Origin: Alteribacter populi
Lineage (GTDB): Bacteria; Bacillota; Bacilli; Bacillales; Salisediminibacteriaceae
Length of the DNA: 64,000 nt
Reading direction: 5' to 3'
NCBI RefSeq assembly: GCF_002352765.1
Contig: NZ_KZ293963.1
Coordinates: forward strand, 952,368-1,016,367
The position numbers and the translations under genes were made by a program. This document shows, one piece after another, positions 49,710-58,724 of this stretch. Below the pieces are notes generated by a model. That model was not told the origin of the DNA, made no database searches, and saw only the letters and a list, made by a program, of their open reading frames with translations. Position 1 is the stretch's first letter. Every line of letters begins with the position of its first letter.

Positions 49710-51748
49710 GATCCATTCACCACCCCGACGCTTTGTACCTCAACATGAGGCTCCAATTCATTGTAAGAAAGAACTGGGATTTGCGGCATGTACCTTTCTA
49801 TTAAATGTCGGACGTACATGCGTACTGCAGGAGAGCACAAGATAACAGGCATATGTCCCATCCCCTGCATTCGTTCGACTTCGTGCATAATATTCTCTAT
49901 GATTTGTTGCGAGTTTTGCGGATCCAGAGCGAGATAATTTCCATGCTCTGTTTGTTGTACTGCATCAGACAACGCTTTTTCAACAGCACCACTTACAGTT
50001 AAAACATGTAAAGCTTCATCTTCTGAAACAAATTGTTTGGAAATTTGTCGAGATAAACCTTGTCGAACATATTCCGTTAATAAATCCGAATCCTTCGTCA
50101 TTTGACCATAATCCGCTAACGTCTCAAATATAACAGGTAAGTTGCGAATCGAAACTTTTTCTTTAAGTAGTCGACTAAGAACCTTTTGGACTTCACCTAA
50201 GGACAGCGGGTTCGGGGTTACATCTTCAACAAGTGTCGCGTATGTCTCATTTAGATGATCGACTAACTGCTTTGTTTCCTGGCGTCCTAATAATTCATCT
50301 GCATGGTTCTTTACGACTTCAGTTAAATGTGTGGACACGACAGAAGGAGGATCGACAACCGTGTATCCTGACAGCTCAGCTTGTTCCTTCAAGTCCTCTG
50401 AAATCCATAAAGCTGGTAAACCAAAGGCCGGCTCCACAGTTTCAATCCCAGTAATTGCATCGTCATCAACGCCTGGACTCATTGCCATGAAATGATCGAG
50501 AAGCAACTCTCCTTTTGCTACCTCATTTCCTTTAATTTTAATTGAATATTCATTCGGCTGAAGTTGGATATTATCCCGAATCCGAATGACAGGAACAATC
50601 ATGCCCATTTCAATAGCAAGCTGTCTTCGGATCATGACAACGCGGTCTAATAGATCTCCGCCCTGATTCGTATCAGCAAGAGGAATCAGACCATAGCCAA
50701 ATTCAAATTCAATCGGATCCACTTGCAGCAAGTTGACCACACTTTCAGGAGTTGTGAGGTCTTCTTCACGATCTTCATCGGTTTCTTCTCTCTCTTCTTG
50801 TTCATGAGCGACCTTTTCATCCTTGCCCATAAAGAACGCACCGGCACCTAACATAAGGGCAACGATCGTTGGAATTGGCCATTCAATCGGCGTTGCTACT
50901 CCGAGTAAAAAGATCGTGATCCCGGCAACGTACAGCATTTTTGGATAAGCTAGTAGCTGTTTTGTTACATCGTGTCCTAAATTCCCTTCAGAAGCTGCTC
51001 TTGTAACAACAATTCCTGTAGCTGTTGATACGAGAAGTGCTGGAATCTGACTCACCAATCCATCTCCTACTGTCAAAAGCGTATATTTATCAGCAGCAGA
51101 CGCTAGAGGCAGCCCCTCTTGCAGCATGCCGATTACTAACCCGAAAATAATATTAATGATGACGATCACAATCCCGGCAATCGCATCCCCTTTGACGAAT
51201 TTACTCGCGCCATCCATCGACCCATAAAAATCAGCTTCTCGCTCAATTTTTTGGCGTCGCTCTTTTGCCTCTGTGTCCGAAATCATTCCAGCGTTTAAAT
51301 CAGCGTCAATACTCATCTGCTTTCCGGGCATCGCATCAAGAGTAAAACGGGCACCTACTTCAGAAACACGTTCTGCCCCTTTAGTAATCACGATAAACTG
51401 TATGACAACAAGGATGATAAAGATTACAAACCCAACGAGAGCGTTTCCTCCCACAACAAATTGCCCAAAGGTTTCAATCACATTTCCTGCGTCACCATGA
51501 TTGCCTAAAATAGCCCTTGTCGTTGATACGTTCAGACCAAGCCGAAATAACGTCACGAGAAGAAGCAGCGTGGGAAAAATGGAAAACTGCAACGGTTCCT
51601 GCGTATTCATCGCTACTAAAATGATCAGAAGCGCAAGAGATATATTTACAATGATTAAAAAGTCAATGATGCCGGTTGGCAACGGAATGATCAACATGAT
51701 CACAATCGTTACCACCCCAAGTAATACGGTTAAATCTCTAGGTGCCAT
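49706..51748 (-). CDS. flhA: Flagellar export gate protein FlhA
   Basis: Ring-forming transmembrane component of the flagellar type III export gate, 680 aa. It has about eight N-terminal membrane segments (about 1-310), with the FHIPEP-family signature around TLFRLGLNVSTTRAIL (about 67-82) and the proton-path region RFTLDAMPGKQMSIDADLNAG (about 135-155; key D in MSIDADL). The acidic linker and large cytoplasmic domain (about 350-680) bind export cargo. Starts 46 bp after flhB. Confidence 0.95.
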   Translation of the reverse strand: MAPRDLTVLLGVVTIVIMLIIPLPTGIIDFLIIVNISLALLIILVAMNTQEPLQFSIFPTLLLLVTLFRLGLNVSTTRAILGNHGDAGNVIETFGQFVVGGNALVGFVIFIILVVIQFIVITKGAERVSEVGARFTLDAMPGKQMSIDADLNAGMISDTEAKERRQKIEREADFYGSMDGASKFVKGDAIAGIVIVIINIIFGLVIGMLQEGLPLASAADKYTLLTVGDGLVSQIPALLVSTATGIVVTRAASEGNLGHDVTKQLLAYPKMLYVAGITIFLLGVATPIEWPIPTIVALMLGAGAFFMGKDEKVAHEQEEREETDEDREEDLTTPESVVNLLQVDPIEFEFGYGLIPLADTNQGGDLLDRVVMIRRQLAIEMGMIVPVIRIRDNIQLQPNEYSIKIKGNEVAKGELLLDHFMAMSPGVDDDAITGIETVEPAFGLPALWISEDLKEQAELSGYTVVDPPSVVSTHLTEVVKNHADELLGRQETKQLVDHLNETYATLVEDVTPNPLSLGEVQKVLSRLLKEKVSIRNLPVIFETLADYGQMTKDSDLLTEYVRQGLSRQISKQFVSEDEALHVLTVSGAVEKALSDAVQQTEHGNYLALDPQNSQQIIENIMHEVERMQGMGHMPVILCSPAVRMYVRHLIERYMPQIPVLSYNELEPHVEVQSVGVVNGS

Positions 51749-51794
51749 TGCACTTCTCCCTTTCTCTATATGTTCCTTCTCATAATTAGCTCAT

Positions 51795-52877
51795 TTACTT
51801 GACCTTTCTTTGAATCTGGTAAACATAAGCGAGTACTTCTGCGACAGCTTTAAACAAATCTTCCGGCACTTCATCTCCTATTTCCGTCTGACTGTACAGA
51901 GCGCGTGCGAGAGGACGGTTCTCCACAGTGACTACGTTATGATGCTTGGCAATTCCAATTAATTTTAATGCTACATAGTCTACTCCCTTTGCCATCACTG
52001 TTGGCGCTTGCATATCGCCTTCATCATATTGAAGAGCGACCGCATAGTGAGTCGGGTTTGTTATGACTACATCTGCTTTTGGTACTTCTTGCATCATTCT
52101 GCTCATCGCCATCTGCCGTTGTTTTTCCTTCACTTTTGACTTAATTAACGGATCACCTTCCGTTTTTTTATGTTCGTCTTTCACATCTTGCTTTGACATT
52201 TTAATATTTTTTTCATGATCATATTTCTGGTACATATAATCGAGAATTGACAGAAAGACAAGCAAGAGAGCAACCGCCAACCCCATCATGACCGTGAGTG
52301 TTCCAATCATCCGAACGCCTTCACCTACGGAATAGAGAGACAGCTTTAAAATATCATCCATGTACACCCAAATGATTGTAAACGTAACAAGGCCAACTAA
52401 ACTGATCTTTAACATCGATTTCAAAAATTCCACGAGAGCACGCACCGAATAAATCCGTTTAAAACCTTTAATTGGATCAATTTTGCTCAACTTCATCTTA
52501 ATGGCTTCAGGTGCTACTAAAAATCCCACTTGCATGTAGTTACTAAGAATCGCTCCAATCATCGCAACGAACATGATCGGTCCAACAATCATTACCACCT
52601 GGTAAGTTAAATCTAAAAACAAGGCTTGCACGTTTTCTTCTGTTAACTCTGTCATTAGTAAATTTTCGAATGTAAATTGAGAGAGCGTAAATAGTTGCTC
52701 TGCAGCAAAGCTACCGATGAACCATAAAAATAAAAACACAAATAATAGAATAAAGGCGGTATTCACATCGGTACTTTTTGCTACTTGACCTTTGTTCCTG
52801 CTCTCTTTTCTTTTTTTAGGAGTCGCTTTTTCCGTTTTTTCCTGTGAGAAAAACTGAAGATCAACGGTAATATACAT
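51795..52877 (-). CDS. flhB: Flagellar export switch protein FlhB
   Basis: Substrate-specificity switch of the export apparatus, 360 aa. It has an N-terminal basic segment (EKTEKATPKKRKESRNKGQV), four membrane segments (about 30-205) and a cytoplasmic domain with the autocleavage motif NPTH (in ITNPTHYAVAL, near 270). It begins with VDLQFF, as in B. subtilis. Its ATG lies right after the fliR stop, with GGAGGG inside the fliR end. Confidence 0.95.
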   Translation of the reverse strand: MYITVDLQFFSQEKTEKATPKKRKESRNKGQVAKSTDVNTAFILLFVFLFLWFIGSFAAEQLFTLSQFTFENLLMTELTEENVQALFLDLTYQVVMIVGPIMFVAMIGAILSNYMQVGFLVAPEAIKMKLSKIDPIKGFKRIYSVRALVEFLKSMLKISLVGLVTFTIIWVYMDDILKLSLYSVGEGVRMIGTLTVMMGLAVALLLVFLSILDYMYQKYDHEKNIKMSKQDVKDEHKKTEGDPLIKSKVKEKQRQMAMSRMMQEVPKADVVITNPTHYAVALQYDEGDMQAPTVMAKGVDYVALKLIGIAKHHNVVTVENRPLARALYSQTEIGDEVPEDLFKAVAEVLAYVYQIQRKVK

Positions 52878-53657
52878 CTACGACAGCCCTCCATACAGTT
52901 CTAAAAGTGTACGCATTGTAACTGTCACCGTCTCAATCAAGTAACCAACAACAACGAAAAACGGTGCCATCACTAAAAACAAGATCACAAAACCAGCGAT
53001 AATTTTAAGTGGCAAACCAACGACGAATACGTTAACTTGGGGAACGGTTCTTGACACCATACCGAGCGCAACATCGACTAAAAACAATGAGCCGACAATT
53101 GGCATCGCCATTTGAAAAGCAAGGATAAACATCGTGTTGATCGTCGTAACGACATGTTCAATGAGAGCAACTTCTCCAAAAGGTAAAAACATCTGATCCA
53201 TAGGAACGAATTGGTAGCTGTAAAAAACCCCGTCTAATAACAAATGGTGAGCATTTGTTGCGAGTAAAAACAACAGCGCGAACGTATAAAGGTAGCCACC
53301 CGTTAATGGGCTTTGTGCTCCTGTTTGCGGATCGATGACATTAGCAATCATAAACCCCATCTTTATATCGATGAAACCACCAGCAACTTGGACAGCATAT
53401 AGGACTAAAATGGCAACCAATCCGACCGTTAATCCAACGAGAGCTTCTTTTAGTATCAATAAAAAATAAATATGATCAATTTCTAACACGGGCCAATCAT
53501 GTGAAAAAAACATCACCCACGACATAAAAAAAGCAAAGCCAATTTTATATGTGGCAGGTACATTTTGATACGAAAACAATGGGAGGGTGACGATAAAAGC
53601 AGACAGCCTAACAAGAATAAGCAAAAATGCAGGAAACCATTCAAGAATTCCAATCAT
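52878..53657 (-). CDS. fliR: Flagellar export gate protein FliR
   Basis: Membrane component of the FliPQR export channel, 259 aa with about six membrane segments. Family segments KIGFAFFMSWVMFF, GFMIANVIDPQTGAQSPL (near 105) and MVSRTVPQVNVFVVGLPLKI (near 203) are visible. Five bases separate it from fliQ and none from flhB. Confidence 0.94.
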   Translation of the reverse strand: MIGILEWFPAFLLILVRLSAFIVTLPLFSYQNVPATYKIGFAFFMSWVMFFSHDWPVLEIDHIYFLLILKEALVGLTVGLVAILVLYAVQVAGGFIDIKMGFMIANVIDPQTGAQSPLTGGYLYTFALLFLLATNAHHLLLDGVFYSYQFVPMDQMFLPFGEVALIEHVVTTINTMFILAFQMAMPIVGSLFLVDVALGMVSRTVPQVNVFVVGLPLKIIAGFVILFLVMAPFFVVVGYLIETVTVTMRTLLELYGGLS

Positions 53658-53663
53658 TTCCTA

Positions 53664-53933
53664 TTACCCTACGAATTGATGCAAGTTGCTAAAAATATCT
53701 TGCGTAAATGTTATAGCGGTCTGCAGCATCCACGGGCCAAAAATGACTAAGCCGAGAAGTACCCCGACGATCTTCGGAATAAATGCCAGTGTTTGCTCTT
53801 GAATTTGCGTTGTTGCCTGAAAGATACTGACGAGCAGCCCGATCCCTAACGCTAATATCAATAATGGACCTGCAATCATAATAACTGTAAAAACCCCTCG
53901 TTCTGCTAATGAAACTACCATTTCTGAACTCAT
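53664..53933 (-). CDS. fliQ: Flagellar export gate protein FliQ
   Basis: 89-aa subunit of the export channel with two membrane segments (about 16-38 and 52-72). The family hallmark ISIFQATTQIQEQTLAF-like loop (here VSIFQATTQIQEQTLAFIPK; key FQATTQIQEQT) lies between them. It lies 12 bp after fliP and 6 bp before fliR. Confidence 0.95.
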   Translation of the reverse strand: MSSEMVVSLAERGVFTVIMIAGPLLILALGIGLLVSIFQATTQIQEQTLAFIPKIVGVLLGLVIFGPWMLQTAITFTQDIFSNLHQFVG

Positions 53934-53945
53934 ACTTCACACCCT

Positions 53946-54614
53946 CTAAAAGCTTAGTAATAATGATCGAACCACAAGATGCCAACCGTCTACCATTACA
54001 AATAAGAGAATCTTAAATGGTAAAGCTATCATAACTGGCGGAAGCATCATCATCCCCATTGACATTAAGACACTGGCCACAACCATATCAATGACAAGGA
54101 ACGGCACAAAAATCATAAACCCGATTTGAAACGCCGTTTTTAACTCACTAATTACAAAGGCCGGTACTAGAGCTGTAAGAGGAATGTCTTCTAATGACTC
54201 TGGGCGCTCCAATCCTTGATAGCCCATAAAAAGGGCTAAATCCTTCTCCCTCGTGTGCTGAGCCATAAATTCTTTCATTGGATCAGCAGCTGCCTCAAAA
54301 GCTTCTTCTTGGGTCAGTTCCCCTTCAAATAAAGGTTGCAAAGCTTCCTCATTTATGTCCGAAAATACAGGTGCCATAACAAAGAAGGTAATAAATAAAG
54401 CAAGGCCAATTAACACTTGGTTTGGAGGCATTTGCTGTGTCGCTAGTCCTGTTCGTACAAAAGACAAGACAATGACCACCCGTGTAAAGCAGGTCATTAA
54501 AACTAGTATACTCGGAGCAAGTGCCAGCACCGTCAAAAGCAACAATAATTGAATCGTTGCTGTTAAGTTGGCAGGTTCTTCACTGAATATATCCAATGCT
54601 GGAATTTCAATCAT
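53946..54614 (-). CDS. fliP: Flagellar export gate protein FliP
   Basis: Core subunit of the export channel, 222 aa with about four membrane segments. Conserved FTRVVIVLSFVRTGLATQQMPPNQVLIGLALFLT-type region (key RTGLATQQMPPNQVLIG, about 53-69), FMGYQGL, and FQIGFMIFVPFLVIDMVVASVLMSMGMMMLPP (key IDMVVASVLMSMGMMMLPP near 175-193). The ATG overlaps the fliZ stop by one base (TAATG). Confidence 0.95.
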   Translation of the reverse strand: MIEIPALDIFSEEPANLTATIQLLLLLTVLALAPSILVLMTCFTRVVIVLSFVRTGLATQQMPPNQVLIGLALFITFFVMAPVFSDINEEALQPLFEGELTQEEAFEAAADPMKEFMAQHTREKDLALFMGYQGLERPESLEDIPLTALVPAFVISELKTAFQIGFMIFVPFLVIDMVVASVLMSMGMMMLPPVMIALPFKILLFVMVDGWHLVVRSLLLSF

Positions 54615-55318
54615 TACTCTTTCTCCTTAACTGCTGAATGTACTTTGTCATGAGATGCCTTAACACCTTTCATCCTCTCATCAAGTAAGGCTGAAAATGA
54701 GGAATCCTGTGAGTTACTTTTAAGTTGTAATGACCTTTTAATCCATTCCCCAGCTTTATTAATTGGAGCTTCAAAGGATTCCTGCGGACGGTGTTCCTCG
54801 AGCATTTGTTCAATTTCAGCAGGGTCAGTTACTTCTTTCAAAAGCTGAATCGTTTCCCCCACACCAACTACGAGAAGACGGTTACCGACTTTCACTAGCT
54901 GAACTGACCGGTTCGGCCCCAAGTTGACACCACCGATCGATCGAATCGTCGAATGGTTGCGCATTGACTGCGAGCGTTTATTTACAAGTTTCAATATCCC
55001 ATAGATTAAAGCAATGACAAAAGCTAGTGCTAAAAACATTTGCACAATCATCCAAAAATAATTCTGGTCGTTTTGCACAGGCAACTCGCTCTCATTACTA
55101 CCAACTTCATTGTTGCCAGTAGATGGCGAAAGTTCTTCGCCAACTGCTGGGTCTTCTTCTGTATCTTTTTGAAGACCTTCAATAACGGAGCGGCTCCCTT
55201 CTCCAAAGTCATCATTTTCTGCTTTCATATTCTCTGGATATAACAATACAGCAGAAACGATGGAAATAAGGAAGAGAACCCGCTGTTTTTTACTTACCAT
55301 ATCGATCATGAATCTCAC
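54614..55318 (-). CDS. fliZ: Flagellar biosynthesis protein FliZ (FliO family)
   Basis: FliO-type assembly factor of the FliPQR gate, 234 aa. It has an N-terminal hydrophobic signal-like segment (about 10-28), an acidic extracytoplasmic stretch (about 32-85), a membrane segment (about 86-110) and a FliO core (INGGVNLGPNRSVQLVKVGNRLLVVGVGE type; key GPNRSVQLVKVGNRLLVVG). Start uncertain: GTG 55318 overlaps the cheY stop, and ATG 55309 is a possible alternative. Confidence 0.88.
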   Translation of the reverse strand: MRFMIDMVSKKQRVLFLISIVSAVLLYPENMKAENDDFGEGSRSVIEGLQKDTEEDPAVGEELSPSTGNNEVGSNESELPVQNDQNYFWMIVQMFLALAFVIALIYGILKLVNKRSQSMRNHSTIRSIGGVNLGPNRSVQLVKVGNRLLVVGVGETIQLLKEVTDPAEIEQMLEEHRPQESFEAPINKAGEWIKRSLQLKSNSQDSSFSALLDERMKGVKASHDKVHSAVKEKE

Positions 55319-55680
55319 TATCCTAACGTTTTCCCGATCGCCTCTAATACACGTTCTGCTTGAAATGGTTTTACAATAAAGTCTTTTGCCCCTGCCTGAA
55401 TGGCGTCAATGACCATGGCCTGCTGTCCCATTGCTGAACACATAATTACTTTTGCTTCTGCATCTATACTCTTAATTTCTTTTAGTGCTGTAATACCGTC
55501 CATTTCCGGCATCGTAATGTCTAGCGTTACAAGGTCTGGATTATGCTCTTTGTAAAGATCTACAGCCTGTTGACCGTCTGCTGCTTCTGCAACAACTTCA
55601 TAGTCGTTTTTTGTTAAAATATCTTTAATCATCATTCTCATAAATGCCGCGTCATCTACTACCAATACTTTTGCTTTCAT
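55318..55680 (-). CDS. cheY: Chemotaxis response regulator CheY
   Basis: Single-domain receiver whose phosphorylated form binds FliM/FliY at the motor switch. The 120-aa protein has the acidic pair in VVDDAAFMR (about 7-15), phospho-acceptor Asp in DLVTLDITMPEMDG (near 54), the T/S switch residue in MCSAMGQQ and lysine in DFIVKPF (near 104). It lies 33 bp after fliY. Confidence 0.95.
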   Translation of the reverse strand: MKAKVLVVDDAAFMRMMIKDILTKNDYEVVAEAADGQQAVDLYKEHNPDLVTLDITMPEMDGITALKEIKSIDAEAKVIMCSAMGQQAMVIDAIQAGAKDFIVKPFQAERVLEAIGKTLG

Positions 55681-55713
55681 ATTGATTACCTCCTCAGGTC
55701 ATTTATTCTTAGG

Positions 55714-56910
55714 TTATTTTAATTTATGCAATCGATCTTTTTGGCTGACAATGTCTGTTACACGAACTCCGAAATTTTCGTCAATGACAACAACCTCACC
55801 CTTAGCAATGAGCTTTTGATTTACTAGAACGTCGACAGGTTCGCCTGCCAATTTATCGAGTTCTAAAATTGACCCTTGTGAAAGCTCGAGAATCTCCTTG
55901 ATCGATCGTTTCGTTCTTCCCAACTCGACCGTTACTTCTAAGGGGATATCTAACAGCATGTCGAGGTTTTTGGCTTCCGCGTGTTTTATGCTCGGTGAGT
56001 CAAAATTTGAGAAAGCAGCAGGTTGAACATCGGCTGTCCGTTGGTTCAGCGGATTGGGTGTCACATATTGCAGCTCTTCACTCCGCTTTTGGTGTTGTTC
56101 CCCCCCACGCCTTTCCTTTTGTGAAGAGGTCTGAACGGATTCATTATTATTTGGCTGGAGATCTGTTTTTGTCCCTGATGCAGTGTTAGTCCCCTCACCC
56201 TCGCTTTTATCTTGTTGTTCGTCTGCCTCAGGGTTCAGGAGAAGCTCGACCATCTCTTTTGCAAATGGGATCGTCACAAGCTGCATAATCTTAGAATCTA
56301 TCAAATTGCCTACTTTTAAATCAAAGGCAATATTCGCAAGCACTTCTGATGAAGGAATCGCCTCCATTCCCTCATCTCTTTTCACATCAAGTAAATCAAT
56401 TCCGGGAGGGGAAATGTCCACTCGTTTACTAAAAATCGTAGACATGGATGTCGATGCCGATCCCATCATTTGGTTCATCGCTTCCTGAACAGCACTTATG
56501 TGCATTTCTGAGAGGTCTTCACTAACGTTTTGGCCATCTCCTCCAAGCATAAGGTCAGCAATAATTGCCGCATCACTCGTTTTAATGACAAGAACATTTA
56601 CCCCTTCAAATCCCACTGTATATTCAACATGGATCGCTACATGAGGTTTTGGAAACTCTTCTTCTAATTCATCTTTTTGAATGACAGATACTTTCGGAGT
56701 CGTAATATCTACTTTTTCATTTAATAAAGTAGATAGTGCTGTAGCCGCACTTCCAAACGAAATGTTGCCGATTTCACCGAGTGCATCCTGCTCAATTCCC
56801 GTTAAATAATCTTCTGTTGTCAACGTTTCACCTTGAGCATCATCTTTTTCTTCATTCATCCCATTTAAGAGGGCGTTTATTTCATCTTGGCTAAGCATAT
56901 CGTCAGTCAT
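55714..56910 (-). CDS. fliY: Flagellar motor switch phosphatase FliY
   Basis: C-ring protein that replaces FliN in Bacilli and dephosphorylates CheY-P, 398 aa. It has an N-terminal CheY-binding peptide (MLSQDEINALLNG), CheC-like phosphatase helices (DALGEIGNISFGSAATAL near 41 and SAVQEAMNQMMGSASTSM near 141), a Q/N/S-rich linker (about 220-310) and a C-terminal FliN/SpoA domain (LEVTVELGRTKRSIKEIL to the end). Start ATG 56910 overlaps the fliM end by 8 nt. Confidence 0.95.
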   Translation of the reverse strand: MTDDMLSQDEINALLNGMNEEKDDAQGETLTTEDYLTGIEQDALGEIGNISFGSAATALSTLLNEKVDITTPKVSVIQKDELEEEFPKPHVAIHVEYTVGFEGVNVLVIKTSDAAIIADLMLGGDGQNVSEDLSEMHISAVQEAMNQMMGSASTSMSTIFSKRVDISPPGIDLLDVKRDEGMEAIPSSEVLANIAFDLKVGNLIDSKIMQLVTIPFAKEMVELLLNPEADEQQDKSEGEGTNTASGTKTDLQPNNNESVQTSSQKERRGGEQHQKRSEELQYVTPNPLNQRTADVQPAAFSNFDSPSIKHAEAKNLDMLLDIPLEVTVELGRTKRSIKEILELSQGSILELDKLAGEPVDVLVNQKLIAKGEVVVIDENFGVRVTDIVSQKDRLHKLK

Positions 56911-57895
56911 TATGTTCTCCCTCCTCAATCACATCGGTGACTTGTACAGCTAATTGATTATTCATTTTCCCAGGCTGTGCTAAATATTTTGCCTGTTCAC
57001 CCACTCGAATGACGAGTGGATCTTTTATATTCTGGTCGAGTTCAATGATGTCATCTTTACCAAGCTGCAAAAATTCCTCGATCGTAATATTAGAATGGCC
57101 TAACTCGACTGCAAGCGGTAACTTTGCTTTTTTAACATTTTTCGTTATCGCCTCTTCTTCACCTGGAAGCCTTTCTTTTTGCTTCGTTTGCATCCATAAG
57201 TGGACAGAAAGCTTTGGAAGCAAGTGTTCGATTACCACGTGTGGCAAACAAATATTAATCATTCCTGATGTTTCCCCGATCGTTGTCGCAAGGGAAATAA
57301 CAATCACCGTTTCATTTGGAGAAACCAGTTGTAAAAACTGGGGATTAACCTCTAGTTCCTCCATGATTGGATCAAACTCTTCTACCGAACTCCACGCTTC
57401 TTGGAACGTATAAAGCGATCTTTGAAACAGCTGAGTCATGATTTTCGATTCAATCTCTGTAAGAGAGTCGTTACTATTTGAAGCTTCTCCCCGCCCTCCA
57501 AGCATGCGGTCTAGCATTGCGTAGGCGATGTTTGGATTCACTTCCATTAATAAACGCCCTTCAAGAGGAGCAGGTTCAAATACAGTTAGAATCGTCATTT
57601 TTGGAACGGATCGGATAAATTCCTCATACGGGAGCTGATCGACAGATGCAACATTGATCTGTACAAATGTCCTTAATTGAGCCGAAAGCTGTGTCGTCAA
57701 AAGACGAGCGAAATTTTCATGGATTCTAGTTAATCCTCGAACCTGGTCTTTTGAAAATCGGAGTGCTCTTTTAAAGTCATACGTTCTGACCTTCTTCTCT
57801 CCCTCTTCTTTCTTTAACTCATCTGCATCCATTTCACCTGTTGAGATCGCTGATAGAAGGGCATCGATTTCTCCTTGTGATAGTACATCTGCCAA
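56903..57895 (-). CDS. fliM: Flagellar motor switch protein FliM
   Basis: C-ring protein binding CheY-P, 330 aa. It has an N-terminal CheY-binding motif LSQGEIDALLSAI (about 5-17), a middle CheC-like domain without phosphatase residues (about 45-230, with GGRGEA near 135) and a C-terminal SpoA domain (about 250-325). Normal length. It follows fliL by 37 bp and overlaps fliY. Confidence 0.96.
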   Translation of the reverse strand: MADVLSQGEIDALLSAISTGEMDADELKKEEGEKKVRTYDFKRALRFSKDQVRGLTRIHENFARLLTTQLSAQLRTFVQINVASVDQLPYEEFIRSVPKMTILTVFEPAPLEGRLLMEVNPNIAYAMLDRMLGGRGEASNSNDSLTEIESKIMTQLFQRSLYTFQEAWSSVEEFDPIMEELEVNPQFLQLVSPNETVIVISLATTIGETSGMINICLPHVVIEHLLPKLSVHLWMQTKQKERLPGEEEAITKNVKKAKLPLAVELGHSNITIEEFLQLGKDDIIELDQNIKDPLVIRVGEQAKYLAQPGKMNNQLAVQVTDVIEEGEHND

Positions 57896-57932
57896 AAATC
57901 TTCACCTGCCTTTGCTCAGAACAATGTTGTCT

Positions 57933-58364
57933 TTACTGAATGACTCTTTCCCGCATATACACATCGACAACTTCTCCAGACTGCATCACTTCATTGAAGC
58001 GGCGTTTCAAGTGTTCCTCAAGATCTAAAATCCCACTAGAACCATTAAAGTCGCTTGCTTTGCGGTCAGATAATTCTTGAATAATAATGTTCTCGATTTG
58101 GTAATCCCGCTTCTCAAACTCATCTTTTCCAGTTTGAGCGTCAAGCTGGATTACAAACTTGGAACGAATAATATCATTGGATAATAAGTTCGTAGTAATT
58201 TCTTCTGTTTCTACATTCAATTCAATCACTTCATCAATAGTTGGCTCTCCATCAGCACTTGTTGGTTGTAAAAATTGAGTGATGACAACAAGAGCAATGA
58301 CCCCAATTAGCGTAACGGTTACGAGGATCACGAGCATAATGTTAACTAATCGATTGGCAAACAT
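57933..58364 (-). CDS. fliL: Flagellar basal-body protein FliL
   Basis: Stator-associated single-pass membrane protein, 143 aa. It has an N-terminal membrane segment (about 7-29) and an extracytoplasmic SPFH-like domain ending in the typical LEEHLKRRFNEVMQSGEVVDVYMRERVIQ (key RRFNEVM..G.V.DVY). Two bases separate it from swrD. Confidence 0.9.
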   Translation of the reverse strand: MFANRLVNIMLVILVTVTLIGVIALVVITQFLQPTSADGEPTIDEVIELNVETEEITTNLLSNDIIRSKFVIQLDAQTGKDEFEKRDYQIENIIIQELSDRKASDFNGSSGILDLEEHLKRRFNEVMQSGEVVDVYMRERVIQ

Positions 58365-58366
58365 AC

Positions 58367-58591
58367 CTATCCCTCCTTTTCATTAGTTTGGATACGTAAG
58401 GTGGAGGACGCTAAACCTACTTGGCCAAAAAAGTGAGTGACCTTTTTGGATACCTCTCTTTCATTTTCCTGAACAACAATTTTTTTTCCGTTAATGAGCG
58501 TAATCGTCGTATCCGGGAAGGATTGAATTTGCTCGATAAAAACAGCATTTAAAGTAAAGACCTGTCCATTTAACCGTGTCAGTTCCACCAT
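58367..58591 (-). CDS. swrD: Swarming motility protein SwrD (FlbD family)
   Basis: 74-aa FlbD-type protein; in B. subtilis SwrD raises flagellar power for swarming. Conserved VELTRLNGQVFTLNAVFIEQI and PDTTITLINGKKIVVQE. The start at ATG 58591 matches the B. subtilis protein length (about 71 aa). The only good SD (AAGGAGG at 58616-58622) lies 24 nt upstream of this ATG, unusually far, and no ATG/GTG/TTG lies at normal spacing. (Key motif: PDTTITLINGKK.). Confidence 0.88.
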   Translation of the reverse strand: MVELTRLNGQVFTLNAVFIEQIQSFPDTTITLINGKKIVVQENEREVSKKVTHFFGQVGLASSTLRIQTNEKEG

Positions 58592-58687
58592 GTATGACGG
58601 CTGTATGTGAGCCTTCCTCCTTCTTTGAAATGTATCGGTTTGGAGCTTGAATGTTACCAAAACTACTCAAACAAATAAGTGAAGCCC

Positions 58688-58710
58688 AGCACCCTGTGCG
58701 ACAAGGTGCT
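58688..58710 (-). other. Intergenic hairpin between flgE and swrD
   Basis: AGCACC and GGTGCT with an inner TGT/ACA pairing form a stable stem 15 bp after the flgE stop. No T-tract follows, so it is more likely an RNA-stability element than a terminator. Confidence 0.4.
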
Positions 58711-58724
58711 AAGCAGCCTTAAGA

